From contig JAQXEE010000145.1 in assembly GCA_029251005.1 (NCBI GenBank), forward strand, positions 1 to 50,597: a DNA stretch of 50,597 bases, written 5' to 3'. Both the position numbers and the translations under genes were made by a program. This DNA is from Flavobacteriales bacterium. Lineage in GTDB: Bacteria > Bacteroidota > Bacteroidia > Flavobacteriales_C > GCA-002722245. This document shows, in pieces, positions 21,141 to 31,524 of this stretch (positions are counted from its first letter, which is position 1; each line of letters opens with the position of its first letter). Under the pieces are notes generated by a model. It saw only the letters and a list, made by a program, of their open reading frames with translations, searched no databases and was not told the DNA's origin.

Positions 21141-21952
21141 TAATTTAAACCTCTACTATCTTTAATTTTTTCATAAGCTTCCTGTACTTTTTGAAACTTA
21201 TCCTCAGCCGTTTGAACATGATCTTGTCCTAAATGAGCCACTTTATCTGGGTGATATTTAACCGCCAATTTTCGATATGCTTTTTTTAATTCTACTTCAT
21301 TAGATGAAGATGCAATTCCTAGAATTTTGTAACACGTATTTAAACTTGGTCCTTGTTGTTTTCTTGCTTGTTGACGACCGGATTGATAAGATCTTTGACC
21401 ACCTTGTGAATGTTGTTGAGTATACATGGCTTTCATACTTAAGAATTCATAATGGTTAATTCCAATACCATTACTAATTCTTTGAATCATATCTATTTCA
21501 GTACTGTGAATCTCTCCGTCAGATAATGCAATACCAAACATATATTGAACCAATAGACGTTTCTCGGCAATTCGCATGTTTAATTTAATTTGGTTTGCTA
21601 CATCATCAATAGGGATTTCTTGCTTTAATACTTCCCCTAATACCTTTATTTTTTCAATTGCGATCGCCTCTCCAAAGTTTTGAAGGAAGTATCTTTTCAC
21701 ATAATCAAGTTCTGACTTTAATATTTTACCATCCGCAGTCATTACTGCGGCAGATACTACAATGAGTGCTGCACTAAAATCTCCACGTTGGGTTTGTCGT
21801 TTCCTACCATGTTGTTTTGGGTCTTCGTCGGATCTGAAAATAGAAGTTCCTCCTTTATCGAATGCGCTACCAATAGCAACACCAATTAAAGCGCCAATTG
21901 GACCTCCGCCTAAAATCCATCCTAAACCTCCACCTAAAATTTTTCCTAACAT
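21140..21952 (-). CDS. TerB-like/DnaJ domain protein (DjlA-like)
   Basis: Glycine-rich N-terminus; TerB-like region ([23 protein letters not shown]); C-terminal J domain YKILGI...[16 protein letters not shown]. Confidence 0.9.
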   Translation of the reverse strand: MLGKILGGGLGWILGGGPIGALIGVAIGSAFDKGGTSIFRSDEDPKQHGRKRQTQRGDFSAALIVVSAAVMTADGKILKSELDYVKRYFLQNFGEAIAIEKIKVLGEVLKQEIPIDDVANQIKLNMRIAEKRLLVQYMFGIALSDGEIHSTEIDMIQRISNGIGINHYEFLSMKAMYTQQHSQGGQRSYQSGRQQARKQQGPSLNTCYKILGIASSSNEVELKKAYRKLAVKYHPDKVAHLGQDHVQTAEDKFQKVQEAYEKIKDSRGLN

Positions 21953-21973
21953 TGTTTAAAATTTATTGCATTT

Positions 21974-22005
21974 TTGTCAAAACATATACCATTTAGGTAT
22001 TTTTG
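21974..22005 (+). promoter_or_regulatory. candidate Bacteroidetes promoter for HAD gene (TTG-N21-TATTTTTG)
   Basis: TTG at 21974-21976, 21-bp spacer, TATTTTTG at 21998-22005 matches TAnnTTTG. Confidence 0.55.
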
Positions 22006-22028
22006 CCAATTTGACGGACTATAAAGAT

Positions 22029-22673
22029 ATGAAGAATCATTTTGTACTTTTTGACTTAGATGGAACTATTACAGATTCATCTTTAGGTATTATAAATTCG
22101 ATACAATACGCCTTGAATAAAATGGGTTTAGAAGAAAACGATAATGATCGACTACGTTCCTATGTAGGCCCATCTTTAAAACAAACTTTTTTGAGTAATT
22201 ACTTTCCAGAAGGAGATGCTTATTTGCAGGCCATAAAATATTACCGAGAGTATTATGCCGAACAAGGTATTTTTGAAAACAAGTTATATGAAGGAATCGA
22301 AGATGTTTTAGAAACAGTTCATAATGCCGGCGGGAAAATAGCTTTAGCTACTGCAAAACCAACCTATTTTGCTAAAATTATCTTGAAGTATTTTGGGATA
22401 TATGATGTTTTTGATACCGTTGTCGGAAGTCATTTAGAAGGTACAAGATCTTCAAAAAACGAAATTATTTTTGAAGTGTTAGATCAATTGGGGTTACCTC
22501 AGTCAGATTCTATCTTTATGATTGGAGATCGAGAATATGATATTTTTGGGGGACAGCATCACAATTTAAAAACAATTGGTGTAGAATATGGATATGGACC
22601 TAAAGGTGAACTTTTAAATGCTAAACCTGATTATCTGGTTAACTCAACAAAGGAAATTTTAAGTTGCTTTTAA
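22029..22673 (+). CDS. HAD-superfamily hydrolase (phosphoglycolate phosphatase-like)
   Basis: FVLFDLDGTITDSS; MIGDREYDIFGG; start moved from 21966 to 22029 on motif position and upstream promoter. Confidence 0.9.
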   Translation: MKNHFVLFDLDGTITDSSLGIINSIQYALNKMGLEENDNDRLRSYVGPSLKQTFLSNYFPEGDAYLQAIKYYREYYAEQGIFENKLYEGIEDVLETVHNAGGKIALATAKPTYFAKIILKYFGIYDVFDTVVGSHLEGTRSSKNEIIFEVLDQLGLPQSDSIFMIGDREYDIFGGQHHNLKTIGVEYGYGPKGELLNAKPDYLVNSTKEILSCF

Positions 22674-22678
22674 ATTAT

Positions 22679-24097
22679 TTACTTCCCAATAATTAATCGG
22701 AAATCATACTCAAAACCTTTCGACGGTGCTTTTGCATAGTTATATACAATATCTCCTTTGGGGTCTATTAGAAAGTAGTTAGCTGGAGTTTGCCAGTGTG
22801 ATTTTTGAACTCTAAAATCAGCTATTTGATAATCAACCAATAATTGAGCTTTAAAATTGTAGTGGAAAATGTGTTCCGTTTTCTTTTTATTCATTAAGAA
22901 TCTAGCGTATTCAGATTTTTCAATATCTGTAGAAATACAAACTACGGTTAAATCATCTTTATATCTTTGTTTGAGATAATCAATGATTTCAAGTTCTTTT
23001 TCAAAGGTCGTATCCCAACTTCTAAAAAAAGCTAGATATACGTATTTTCCTCTATAATCATGTAAATTGAAATTAGTGTTCTCATATTCGATTGTTATTT
23101 CTGGAGCCTTAGATCCGACTTCTAAATGGTTTATTTCTCCTTTTATATTTTTAGCAATGATTTTATGCAAGGGATAAGCAGTTGTTTCAATAATCTTGTC
23201 TAATGTGGCTGTTAGTTTTGATTTACGGTAATAATAAACATTTGATATTTCCTGTATTCCCTTCATTAAAATTAATTCATTTAATTCCCTATTGTTAGAT
23301 GTTTTAGGGTTCACTTCGTCTAGCATCATTACTAAATCAGTTCTGTTCATGTATTTATGAAAAGGGGATACATCGTTGCTAAGTATTGTGTGCTGAACTA
23401 TTCCTTTAAAAAAGGCATTAAAAACGTGCATGCTTTGTATGTTTCCAGAGAAATCTTCTGTATTAGAAATGTGTCTTTTTATAAATTCATCTCTATATGT
23501 TCTCATTACATACATATTTAATTCTGCTATTTTGAATTTTAAATATTTTTGAAAATATGTATTGTTAATTGTTTCGTAAACAGCTTGAATACTGTCGGTA
23601 AAGTTGAGTATGTGTTTGTAATTCTTTCTTTTAAATGGATTGTTAGCAAGGAAGTCTGAGCATGTGATGTCAAGCGTATCGATTAAGTAATTCAGCTCGT
23701 TAGTAGATGTGTTTTTTATTAATGCTTTTCTTAAGTCCTTCGCGAAAAATCCATTTGACTTTTTTAGCTTTTTTAAAGCTGCCCGAATAGTTATATAATA
23801 ATTTGATGAAGGCTCTATAAAAATAGTGCGTTCAACTTTACCCAATTTAATAATTGCAAAATTTGTTGAGGAACTATTGAATTTAAGGTTGAAATTACCA
23901 AAAGCATCAGTAAATCCCTCTGATATTGTTTCTGGAGTATTTGTAATAAAATCTCTTACGATTACCAGTTCAACTTTTTTGTTGTTATAGGTTCCGCCTT
24001 CTACACCTTTAATATTTCCAGAGATAGAGCTTTCAAGTCCAGTTCCGAATACGTTAAGGGTAACAATTAAAAATATGTTTAATAAAAGTTTATTCAC
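22679..24097 (-). CDS. exported thioredoxin-like/TlpA-type protein without CxxC
   Basis: N-terminal signal; GSKAPEITIEYENTNFNLHDYRGKYVYLAFFRSWDTTFEKELEIIDYLKQ (thioredoxin-like fold, catalytic CxxC replaced). Confidence 0.75.
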   Translation of the reverse strand: MNKLLLNIFLIVTLNVFGTGLESSISGNIKGVEGGTYNNKKVELVIVRDFITNTPETISEGFTDAFGNFNLKFNSSSTNFAIIKLGKVERTIFIEPSSNYYITIRAALKKLKKSNGFFAKDLRKALIKNTSTNELNYLIDTLDITCSDFLANNPFKRKNYKHILNFTDSIQAVYETINNTYFQKYLKFKIAELNMYVMRTYRDEFIKRHISNTEDFSGNIQSMHVFNAFFKGIVQHTILSNDVSPFHKYMNRTDLVMMLDEVNPKTSNNRELNELILMKGIQEISNVYYYRKSKLTATLDKIIETTAYPLHKIIAKNIKGEINHLEVGSKAPEITIEYENTNFNLHDYRGKYVYLAFFRSWDTTFEKELEIIDYLKQRYKDDLTVVCISTDIEKSEYARFLMNKKKTEHIFHYNFKAQLLVDYQIADFRVQKSHWQTPANYFLIDPKGDIVYNYAKAPSKGFEYDFRLIIGK

Positions 24098-24569
24098 TTG
24101 CTAAAAAAGCATTTAATTTTTCAGGTAGAAATTGTGAAACGTCTCCATTATTTCTCAATATATCACGAACGATTACGCTGTTTATTGCCAAGAATTCAGT
24201 ATTGGTCATGAAAAATATAGTCTCAACAGATTCTTCAATCTTGTTATTCATGATAGCAATACTTTTTTCGTATTCAAAGTCTTTTACATCTCTTAAACCT
24301 CTTACAATGAAATTAGAGTTGTTCTCTTTACAGAAGTTGACTGTCAAACCCTCGAAGCTTTCTACTTTAATTTTAGGTTGATCACCAAAAATTACTTTGA
24401 TGTGATTGATTCTTTCCTTTAAAGTGAAAAAATATTTTTTATCAGAATTTCTTCCAATTGCAATGGTTATTTCATCGAACAAGGGAAGAGCTTTTTGTAC
24501 AATCGCCTCATGACCTTTTGTAAAAGGGTCGAATGATCCAGGGAAAACAGCCTTTCTTTTTTGATCCAT
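24090..24569 (-). CDS. coaD: pantetheine-phosphate adenylyltransferase
   Basis: AVFPGSFDPFTKGHEAIVQKAL; FIVRGLRDVKDFEYE. Confidence 0.96.
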   Translation of the reverse strand: MDQKRKAVFPGSFDPFTKGHEAIVQKALPLFDEITIAIGRNSDKKYFFTLKERINHIKVIFGDQPKIKVESFEGLTVNFCKENNSNFIVRGLRDVKDFEYEKSIAIMNNKIEESVETIFFMTNTEFLAINSVIVRDILRNNGDVSQFLPEKLNAFLASE

Positions 24570-24649
24570 AAAACCAAAATAAATTATTTAAGGTCAACTT
24601 AAATAACTAATTCAAATCTTTGTGAGCAATTAGGTGTTGAAATAATAAT

Positions 24650-25180
24650 TTAATAACTGAAAATTGAGAAACTAACATTTCCATATTTCCGTGTTTCAAT
24701 GTGATTAGAGTGTCGGAATTTTGTCTTTTTTGAATGCTCTACAATAAGCCATCCATCTTCCGTTAGTAGTTTGTGTTTAAAAACTATTTCAGGGATTTCA
24801 GAAATTTTTTCCATATCATATGGAGGATCGCAGAAGATAATGTCAAATCGTTTTCGAATGGAACTTAATGCCTTAAAAACATCCTGTTTTGCAGGGCTGA
24901 AGTTGTCCAGGCCTAAATCATTCTTGATTTTATTTTGGTAAGCGATACAGTTTGCATCTGCATCAAATGCGGTAACATGACCAACACCCCTTGATAAGAA
25001 TTCATAAGAAATATTCCCTGTTCCACTAAAGCAATCTAAAATTTGTAAATTCTCAAAATAGTAGTTGTTGTTGATTATATTAAACAGACTTTCTTTTGCG
25101 TAATCTGTTGTTGGTCTTACCGGCAAATTATCAGGAGCAACAAATCTTCTACCTTTAAGTTTTCCGCTAATTATCCGCAT
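24650..25180 (-). CDS. rsmD: 16S rRNA (guanine(966)-N(2))-methyltransferase
   Basis: MRIISGKLKGRRFVAP...RPTTDYAKESLFNII; LDCFSGTGNISYE; FCDPPYD. Confidence 0.95.
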   Translation of the reverse strand: MRIISGKLKGRRFVAPDNLPVRPTTDYAKESLFNIINNNYYFENLQILDCFSGTGNISYEFLSRGVGHVTAFDADANCIAYQNKIKNDLGLDNFSPAKQDVFKALSSIRKRFDIIFCDPPYDMEKISEIPEIVFKHKLLTEDGWLIVEHSKKTKFRHSNHIETRKYGNVSFSIFSY

Positions 25181-26019
25181 AAGTGCTGATTAAAGGTGGT
25201 GTAAAAGTAGTGCTTTGGTATTTCATTTAAACCTGCGGCAAGTTTAATATTCTTGTTTCGATTGCCAAAATGTAAATTCTTGATGTATTGAAAAAGTAAC
25301 TGATGCGTTTCTGAACCTGTCTTTATTTCTCCCAGTAAGTAAGTATCAATTTCTAACGGATTGATTTCTAATTGTTCAGCAGTGAACAATACAAAATAAA
25401 GAAAATCTTCTTTTTCACTGTAGGAGAATGAATTAACAAAATTAAGTTTGCCGTTTTTTAGGTAAATGAAATCAAAATAGTTTTTATGTACATTTAAAAT
25501 CACTTTCTTCTCAGAAGCAGAATAAAAGTCTCTAATGATGGATTGTAGTCCAACTGCTAAGTCATGTGATATCTTGGCTTTAGGAAAAACTTTTTTAGTC
25601 CAATCATTTAATTCTTTTGGAATAGCATAGCAAACAATAATACCTTCTTTCTCGAAAGCTTTACTCTTATAAACAAAGTTTTCGGGAACTTTGGTGTTGA
25701 GGTTTACATACGCTTTTACTTGTGATGCATCAAACAATGCTTTTGGAATAACAGCGAAGTGAGTGTTTGCAACACTAAGAAACACCTCATTGTATTTTTT
25801 GGATATTTTAACAGGGGATTTTTTTAACGTTTCAATAAAAGCGTTAATTTTAAATCCCTCCTCTAGGCCACTCTGAAAATCATGTTCGGCAATAGCTATG
25901 TGAGTTGAAGATTTTGTTTTTAATGCATTAGCAATAAAGAAATTGTCTCCAACTTTTAAGCTTAAACTATAATTAGTTAGGTTGTTTATATCAAATGATT
26001 TATCGATGAAGACATCCAT
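25171..26019 (-). CDS. DUF3822 family protein
   Basis: Position next to rsmD/coaD and sequence pattern (YSLSLKVGDNFFIANAL; EKKVILNVHKNYFDFIYLKNGKL). Confidence 0.75.
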   Translation of the reverse strand: MDVFIDKSFDINNLTNYSLSLKVGDNFFIANALKTKSSTHIAIAEHDFQSGLEEGFKINAFIETLKKSPVKISKKYNEVFLSVANTHFAVIPKALFDASQVKAYVNLNTKVPENFVYKSKAFEKEGIIVCYAIPKELNDWTKKVFPKAKISHDLAVGLQSIIRDFYSASEKKVILNVHKNYFDFIYLKNGKLNFVNSFSYSEKEDFLYFVLFTAEQLEINPLEIDTYLLGEIKTGSETHQLLFQYIKNLHFGNRNKNIKLAAGLNEIPKHYFYTTFNQHLCG

Positions 26020-26020
26020 G

Positions 26021-27268
26021 TTATTGCCAGTTTCCTTCTGTTGTTGGGTTGGTTAAACTTCCAATTTTAATAAGAGCTTCCTCGTCGAAATTTTCAGGAT
26101 AAATTCTCAAGCCTTCAACGAACGTTTTCTTTAATGTTTGAATTTCTAAGAAGAAAACATATCTACCATTATTGTTCTTGGTTTTCTTTGTTACCATTTC
26201 GAATTTTTGTGAAGAATAAGGTACTAACGGAAGTGAATCGATTTGTACTGTATGTTTTTCTCCAAATACTTTTTCTTCTATGGATACATAGGTAGTATCT
26301 TTGATTGGGCGGTTATTTCTTATTGCATCATTTACAGCTATGGTGTCATTCTTATCCACTAAGTATTTAATTACAGCTATTGAATCAAACTGGATGAATT
26401 TCATCAAAGAATCCCATTCGTTACAATATTCGCCTTTCGCAGCTAGGTACTCTACCTGTAAATCTCTAATGGTAAGCAGCTTTTCTCGAATTTCTATTTC
26501 CCTTTTTTCAAAAACATCTTTGAATTCAATATCGTCAGCTAAGCTGAAATATGAACCTACTCCTAGTGCGATTGTAATTATTGATAAAGCAGAAAACATA
26601 GAGTATTTAACAATTTTCTTGTGCATTGGAATTAATTGTAGTTCTAAGGCAATGAAAAATATTAGAATACCAATAATACACAGTCCAAAGATTATGAATC
26701 CGCTTTTATCTTGCAGATTAACCTTTCGGATATTGATGTCTTTCGATTTAACTTTTGAGATTGTATTTAAATCATTTGGATTCCTAATTTGATTCGCTAC
26801 AATTAATACATATTTATCTAAGGTTAACGTATCTTTCGTTTTTTTCACCAAGCGATCTAGTTCATCTTTTGGCAATAAGCCTATATCAAATTTGCTTTCA
26901 ATTTCTTCCACCTTTCCAATTAGGTTGTTTTGGAATTTATTAATTAAAACTTGAACCTCTTTTGCTTTAATTTTGTCTCTTCCAAGCTCTGTTTTACTTT
27001 GAAGAATAGCTAATGAATCGGCAATAGGTTTTGCAGCTGCATAAAGCGCGTCTTTCTCCGTTTGCGCTTTAGAAAGAGCGTTTATTTGAACTAAACTTTC
27101 GATGTGCGGTGTGTATTGTGCTTCAACCGAATCACACATTGAGATGTAGTAGTCTTCGCCAACAAAGTAAGCTTTCTTATAGCTAACTAATGGCGTTATG
27201 ATCGTTCCTAAGCCTACTAGGAAAAGTAAACCGTATATAATAGGTTTAAATATGCTGTCCAAATTCAT
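26021..27268 (-). CDS. hypothetical membrane protein (415 aa)
   Basis: Three hydrophobic segments flanking charged helical regions; no family recognised. Confidence 0.7.
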   Translation of the reverse strand: MNLDSIFKPIIYGLLFLVGLGTIITPLVSYKKAYFVGEDYYISMCDSVEAQYTPHIESLVQINALSKAQTEKDALYAAAKPIADSLAILQSKTELGRDKIKAKEVQVLINKFQNNLIGKVEEIESKFDIGLLPKDELDRLVKKTKDTLTLDKYVLIVANQIRNPNDLNTISKVKSKDINIRKVNLQDKSGFIIFGLCIIGILIFFIALELQLIPMHKKIVKYSMFSALSIITIALGVGSYFSLADDIEFKDVFEKREIEIREKLLTIRDLQVEYLAAKGEYCNEWDSLMKFIQFDSIAVIKYLVDKNDTIAVNDAIRNNRPIKDTTYVSIEEKVFGEKHTVQIDSLPLVPYSSQKFEMVTKKTKNNNGRYVFFLEIQTLKKTFVEGLRIYPENFDEEALIKIGSLTNPTTEGNWQ

Positions 27269-27426
27269 AATCTTAATTTGTTGTTGCGATTAACGATACT
27301 AAATTACAATTATTTCATGTTAGAGTTTAATTTTCCAAAAGATAAATATCTATGAACACATTCTTAAAATCTCAGCTTTCCATATTTTTGGAGAACATTT
27401 CATAATTAGAGTAGTACCTTTATTTA

Positions 27427-28842
27427 GTGCAGAAAAATCTGAGCCAATTATTCCCTTTTGAACCCACACGTTTTCAGTCTCTTGCGTTGGTTAAGTTGGA
27501 GAAGTTTACTTCTTATAACGAACGGAAAGCGCTGTTTGTTTTGAAAGGGTATGCTGGTACGGGTAAAACTACACTGATTTCAACTTATATTAATTGGGTT
27601 CCTCAAGTTGGATTAAAAACAGTTTTAGTAGCACCAACTGGTCGCGCGGCAAAAGTATTATCGAATTATTCCAATAAGTCTGCCTTTACAATACATAAAC
27701 AAATTTACTACCAGGCTCATGTAGACGGTAATATTGTATTCACTGTTCAAAAAAACAAGTACACAAATACTATTTTTATTGTTGATGAGGCTTCAATGAT
27801 TAGTAACGTAGGAACGATGGGAGGTTCATTTATTTCTAAAGGAAGAACACTTTTAGATGATCTATTGGACTACGTTTATTCAGGTACAAACTGTCGATTA
27901 GTCATGGTTGGAGATACGGCTCAGTTGCCTCCAGTTGGAAGTAATGAAAGCCCCGCATTGGATAGCGTATACTTGTCTACTAGATACCCAATTCAAGTTG
28001 GTGAGATTGAATTAAGTGAAGTGACAAGGCAATCACAAGATTCAGGGATTTTGTACAATGCAACCATAATTCGAAATTTACTCAAAAATGAAAGCGATTT
28101 TTTCCCCAGGTTTGAGGTAGATAATTTCGATGATATTTTAAAGTTAGGCGGCTATGAAATAGAAGAAGAGGTTTCGACTTGTTATAGTAATTCAGGAATT
28201 GAAAACACAGTAATTATTTGTCGGTCGAATAAACAAGCGAATAATTTTAACAAATACATTAAATACAGTGTTTTATATCAGGAAGATGAATTGAACGCTG
28301 GTGATTTATTAATGGTTGTTCGAAACAACTATTTTTGGTTAAAATTAGAAACCGATATTGATTTTATTGCGAATGGTGACATGGCGGAAGTGCTCAGAGT
28401 TATAAATTATGAGGATAAATTTGGGTTTCGATTTGCAAATGTTTCGATTCGTTTACTTGACTTTAAGAGAGAAGTAGAGTTTGAAATAAAATTACTTTTA
28501 GATACATTAAAGGCAGAGACACCTTCGTTGTCCAAAGATGACGGTCGAAGATTGTATGAAGAGATTTGGAATAGTTATTCTGACATAAGGGATAAAAGAA
28601 AACGACAAAAAGCAGTTAAGGATGATCCTTACTTTAATGCTTTGCAAGTTAAGTTTGGCTACGCTATCACATGTCACAAGTCTCAAGGAGGGCAATGGGA
28701 GAATGTTTTTGTTGATCAAGGCTATCTAAAAGATGAAATGATCAATCGGGAATATATTCGTTGGTTATACACAGCAATAACAAGAGCAACTAAGAAGTTA
28801 TATCTAACAAACTTTCACGATAAGTTTTTTAGTGCCACTTAA
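27427..28842 (+). CDS. RecD-like ATP-dependent DNA helicase (GTG start)
   Basis: GYAGTGKTTLI Walker A; VDEASMIS; VGDTAQLPPVG; AITCHKSQGGQWENVFVD; LYTAITRATKKLYL. Confidence 0.93.
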   Translation: MQKNLSQLFPFEPTRFQSLALVKLEKFTSYNERKALFVLKGYAGTGKTTLISTYINWVPQVGLKTVLVAPTGRAAKVLSNYSNKSAFTIHKQIYYQAHVDGNIVFTVQKNKYTNTIFIVDEASMISNVGTMGGSFISKGRTLLDDLLDYVYSGTNCRLVMVGDTAQLPPVGSNESPALDSVYLSTRYPIQVGEIELSEVTRQSQDSGILYNATIIRNLLKNESDFFPRFEVDNFDDILKLGGYEIEEEVSTCYSNSGIENTVIICRSNKQANNFNKYIKYSVLYQEDELNAGDLLMVVRNNYFWLKLETDIDFIANGDMAEVLRVINYEDKFGFRFANVSIRLLDFKREVEFEIKLLLDTLKAETPSLSKDDGRRLYEEIWNSYSDIRDKRKRQKAVKDDPYFNALQVKFGYAITCHKSQGGQWENVFVDQGYLKDEMINREYIRWLYTAITRATKKLYLTNFHDKFFSAT

Positions 28843-29543
28843 TTTTTGACAAAGCCAAAATCAATGTGGTAATGATCATCATGCATGTTATCTACAATTG
28901 GCTGAAGGTATTTTGCGAAATAGATATTTTTTTTCTTAAGAAGTTTTCCTGACTTAGTTTTAAATAAATCATTTTTTAAGTTAATCTTAAGCAATACTTT
29001 TTTCACAAACATATTTCTTTTTCGGGCAGCAATTTCCAAGGCAAGAATATGTTGAGCCATCATTTCAAAATCTATTTCTATTTTTGGATTTCGCAATAAT
29101 TTACCATTTGCATCAAACTTCATAGCGTAATGTCGTAACCCGTAATTGTGATCCCTAGTAAATGGTTGCTTGTTTTTTAGTAATGGGGAGCCGAAATCAA
29201 TAGAAGTTCCATTTTGATGTGTTCTGTGTGGCCACATTTTACCGCCTTTTTTATTAGAACATTCCATAATTAAGAATTTTCTTTTAGGATATTTTACTTT
29301 GCAATCTTTGTAAGCATCAAGAGTTATGTTAAGAACTTTAGAGTGCACCCAGGCTCTATTGAATAAAATATAACTTAAAAATGAGAAGTATTTATAATTG
29401 TCTTTTTTTCTTGAAAATCTTCTTCCGTTAACCAGTTTTCCTTTTTTAACGGAACCTTCCGATTTGCTTTTTCCTTTCCCTTTTGGTGCAGAAGTGCATG
29501 CGCTGGTTAAGCTTATTAAAAGAATTAAAACGATGTTTTTCAA
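28839..29543 (-). CDS. penicillin-insensitive murein endopeptidase-like (M74/MepA-like) lipoprotein
   Basis: Lipobox LTSAC; PHRTHQNGTSIDFGSPL and MHDDHYHIDFGF LAS-type metal motifs. Confidence 0.85.
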   Translation of the reverse strand: MKNIVLILLISLTSACTSAPKGKGKSKSEGSVKKGKLVNGRRFSRKKDNYKYFSFLSYILFNRAWVHSKVLNITLDAYKDCKVKYPKRKFLIMECSNKKGGKMWPHRTHQNGTSIDFGSPLLKNKQPFTRDHNYGLRHYAMKFDANGKLLRNPKIEIDFEMMAQHILALEIAARKRNMFVKKVLLKINLKNDLFKTKSGKLLKKKNIYFAKYLQPIVDNMHDDHYHIDFGFVKN

Positions 29544-29555
29544 TAAAAATGGGTT

Positions 29556-30164
29556 TTAGTTTAAACTCCCTCCAAATTCTATAACGCAGTTCTGGCCGTA
29601 CTTTTTGTGCGGTTGAATGGAGGTTGATACGTATATGAATGTACTACTTAGAATGTTTTTTCGGTGACCAAGATTTTTGATTCCATCATCAATTAAAAGA
29701 TCAATTACAATCTCTTTGGCATCAGTAGACCCGTAATGTATATTCTCACCTAAATAGGAGTATATTTTAATAAGCTTCTTTGTTCTTTTTGTGTAGTTTT
29801 TAAAACCAACAGACTGGTGACCTACTTTTCCTGCTTTACCTGTAGTTTTGCTGTGATGTTTAGCAAAAAGATGTAAATTCTGTTGGTGATTTAATGGTAG
29901 AAGAGGTGCTTGATTCGCAAGGTCTCTTTTGAGACTTTTAATGTATTTTTTACTGTAAGATGTATGCTTCCTTAAATATGGATTTAATGTGATTTTTAGA
30001 AATTTTTGAGGATTTATTCGTGCAAGGTTTATATAGTAAATTACCTCTTTTTCAGTTTGAGTTAACCCCGATTCCTTTAGGTTAACAAGTGCTGTTTTCC
30101 TTTCTTCATCAGTCCAATTTGTTGCTGATAACAGGAAAAAGGAAATTAATAAAACCTTTAGCAT
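29556..30164 (-). CDS. CAP/SCP domain secreted protein
   Basis: YYINLARINPQKF; FAKHHSKTTGKAGKVGHQ; GENIHYGS; IDDGIKNLGHRKNIL. Confidence 0.85.
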   Translation of the reverse strand: MLKVLLISFFLLSATNWTDEERKTALVNLKESGLTQTEKEVIYYINLARINPQKFLKITLNPYLRKHTSYSKKYIKSLKRDLANQAPLLPLNHQQNLHLFAKHHSKTTGKAGKVGHQSVGFKNYTKRTKKLIKIYSYLGENIHYGSTDAKEIVIDLLIDDGIKNLGHRKNILSSTFIYVSTSIQPHKKYGQNCVIEFGGSLN

Positions 30165-30178
30165 ACTAGTGTAACGAA

Positions 30179-31483
30179 TTATGTTTTCTTTTTATTGAAT
30201 AGGAGCAGTGTTTTTTTTGATTTTTCTTTATTTAGGAATAATAAAAAGAACATAAGAAGAAAAGGAATAGCAGGTATTTTGTATCGAACTAGACTTCCTA
30301 TTATTGGAGTTACCATCCCTATTATGGTTAATAATCCAAATGCAAACATGATGAAAAAGTATCCAATTTTATCAAAGTTTTTTATCTGACCATACCAAAT
30401 ACAAAAACTTATAAATGCAAAAACTATTATGTTTTCGATTGCATTTGGCAATATAACAATAGAGTAGATCTCCCAAGGAAATGGTCTGCTAACTGCATTA
30501 AAGAATCCAAGCATAAAATACTTTAAAAAACTAATAGGAGTATCTTCTAATTGTCCTGTTTCAATTAAACTTTTTGCTTTTACCTTTTCTGCAAGTCCTA
30601 AAAAGGCAGATCTTTTCCATTTGAGTACCGAGAAAAAGCTCCATCTAAAACTATGCTCATGTTTAAGTACTGCCGCTAGAAAGTACACACCAAAGTTGAT
30701 AATCATTTTTATGATAGGATGAGGACCTTTTTTGTATAATATCCAGAGGTATCCAGTTATTGCTGGAACAAGTGTTAAACCTACGTAAAACTTTATGTGA
30801 AATAAGCATAGAAAACAAAAGCAAAGTAATAAGTAATGTTGCCAGTAGGCTCTTTTTGTGAAAATCTTGTTAAGAACATTTAATGTGATTCCGAAAAAAA
30901 ACAACAAAGGACCTTCTTTTAAGACTGCGCTACTCCAAAAAACTAACGATGGTAAAAAGAATATTATCAATCCCAACCAAATCTTTTTACCTGAAAAGTA
31001 TCGATGAAACGCTTTATATATAAATGTGATTCCGTAAAAAGAAGCAAAAGAAAAAAATAATAAATGAACGTAGTAGTTACCGAAAGAAATCCACCTTAAC
31101 AAGGCGTTAATTCTAATTACAGTTCGGTTGTCATTATAAAAGGTGTTTCGTTCTTGCGGAAACCAATTATTCATTGCATCTAAATATGGCAGCAAATCTT
31201 TACCTTCATCGATACCGAGCAGTATTCGAAAGTATTTAACAGGGCTATCAAAAAATACACGGTGAAGATGATAGCTATCATCAAAGTAGCGATACGTATC
31301 AGCTTCTTCTCTTATGTCGTAATAATAAGTATATAAGTAGGTTAGTGCTAATCCTGCAATAATTTTTAGTACAAAAGCACTAAGTAAAAATTTTCGAGAT
31401 AAACCTTGAAGGTTGAAAAAACTCCATTTATAAACACCCCAAGAGAAATATAGAAATAAAAATATGGGAAGTACTGCAAACAT
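30179..31483 (-). CDS. polytopic membrane protein, glycosyltransferase-like or polymerase-like (unassigned)
   Basis: 434 aa with many hydrophobic segments; ADTYRYFDDSYHLHRVFFDSPVKYFRILLG loop. Confidence 0.7.
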   Translation of the reverse strand: MFAVLPIFLFLYFSWGVYKWSFFNLQGLSRKFLLSAFVLKIIAGLALTYLYTYYYDIREEADTYRYFDDSYHLHRVFFDSPVKYFRILLGIDEGKDLLPYLDAMNNWFPQERNTFYNDNRTVIRINALLRWISFGNYYVHLLFFSFASFYGITFIYKAFHRYFSGKKIWLGLIIFFLPSLVFWSSAVLKEGPLLFFFGITLNVLNKIFTKRAYWQHYLLLCFCFLCLFHIKFYVGLTLVPAITGYLWILYKKGPHPIIKMIINFGVYFLAAVLKHEHSFRWSFFSVLKWKRSAFLGLAEKVKAKSLIETGQLEDTPISFLKYFMLGFFNAVSRPFPWEIYSIVILPNAIENIIVFAFISFCIWYGQIKNFDKIGYFFIMFAFGLLTIIGMVTPIIGSLVRYKIPAIPFLLMFFLLFLNKEKSKKTLLLFNKKKT

Positions 31484-31524
31484 GACTTTAAAAGTAAAAA
31501 TAAGAGTTTATGAGTTAACAAAAA

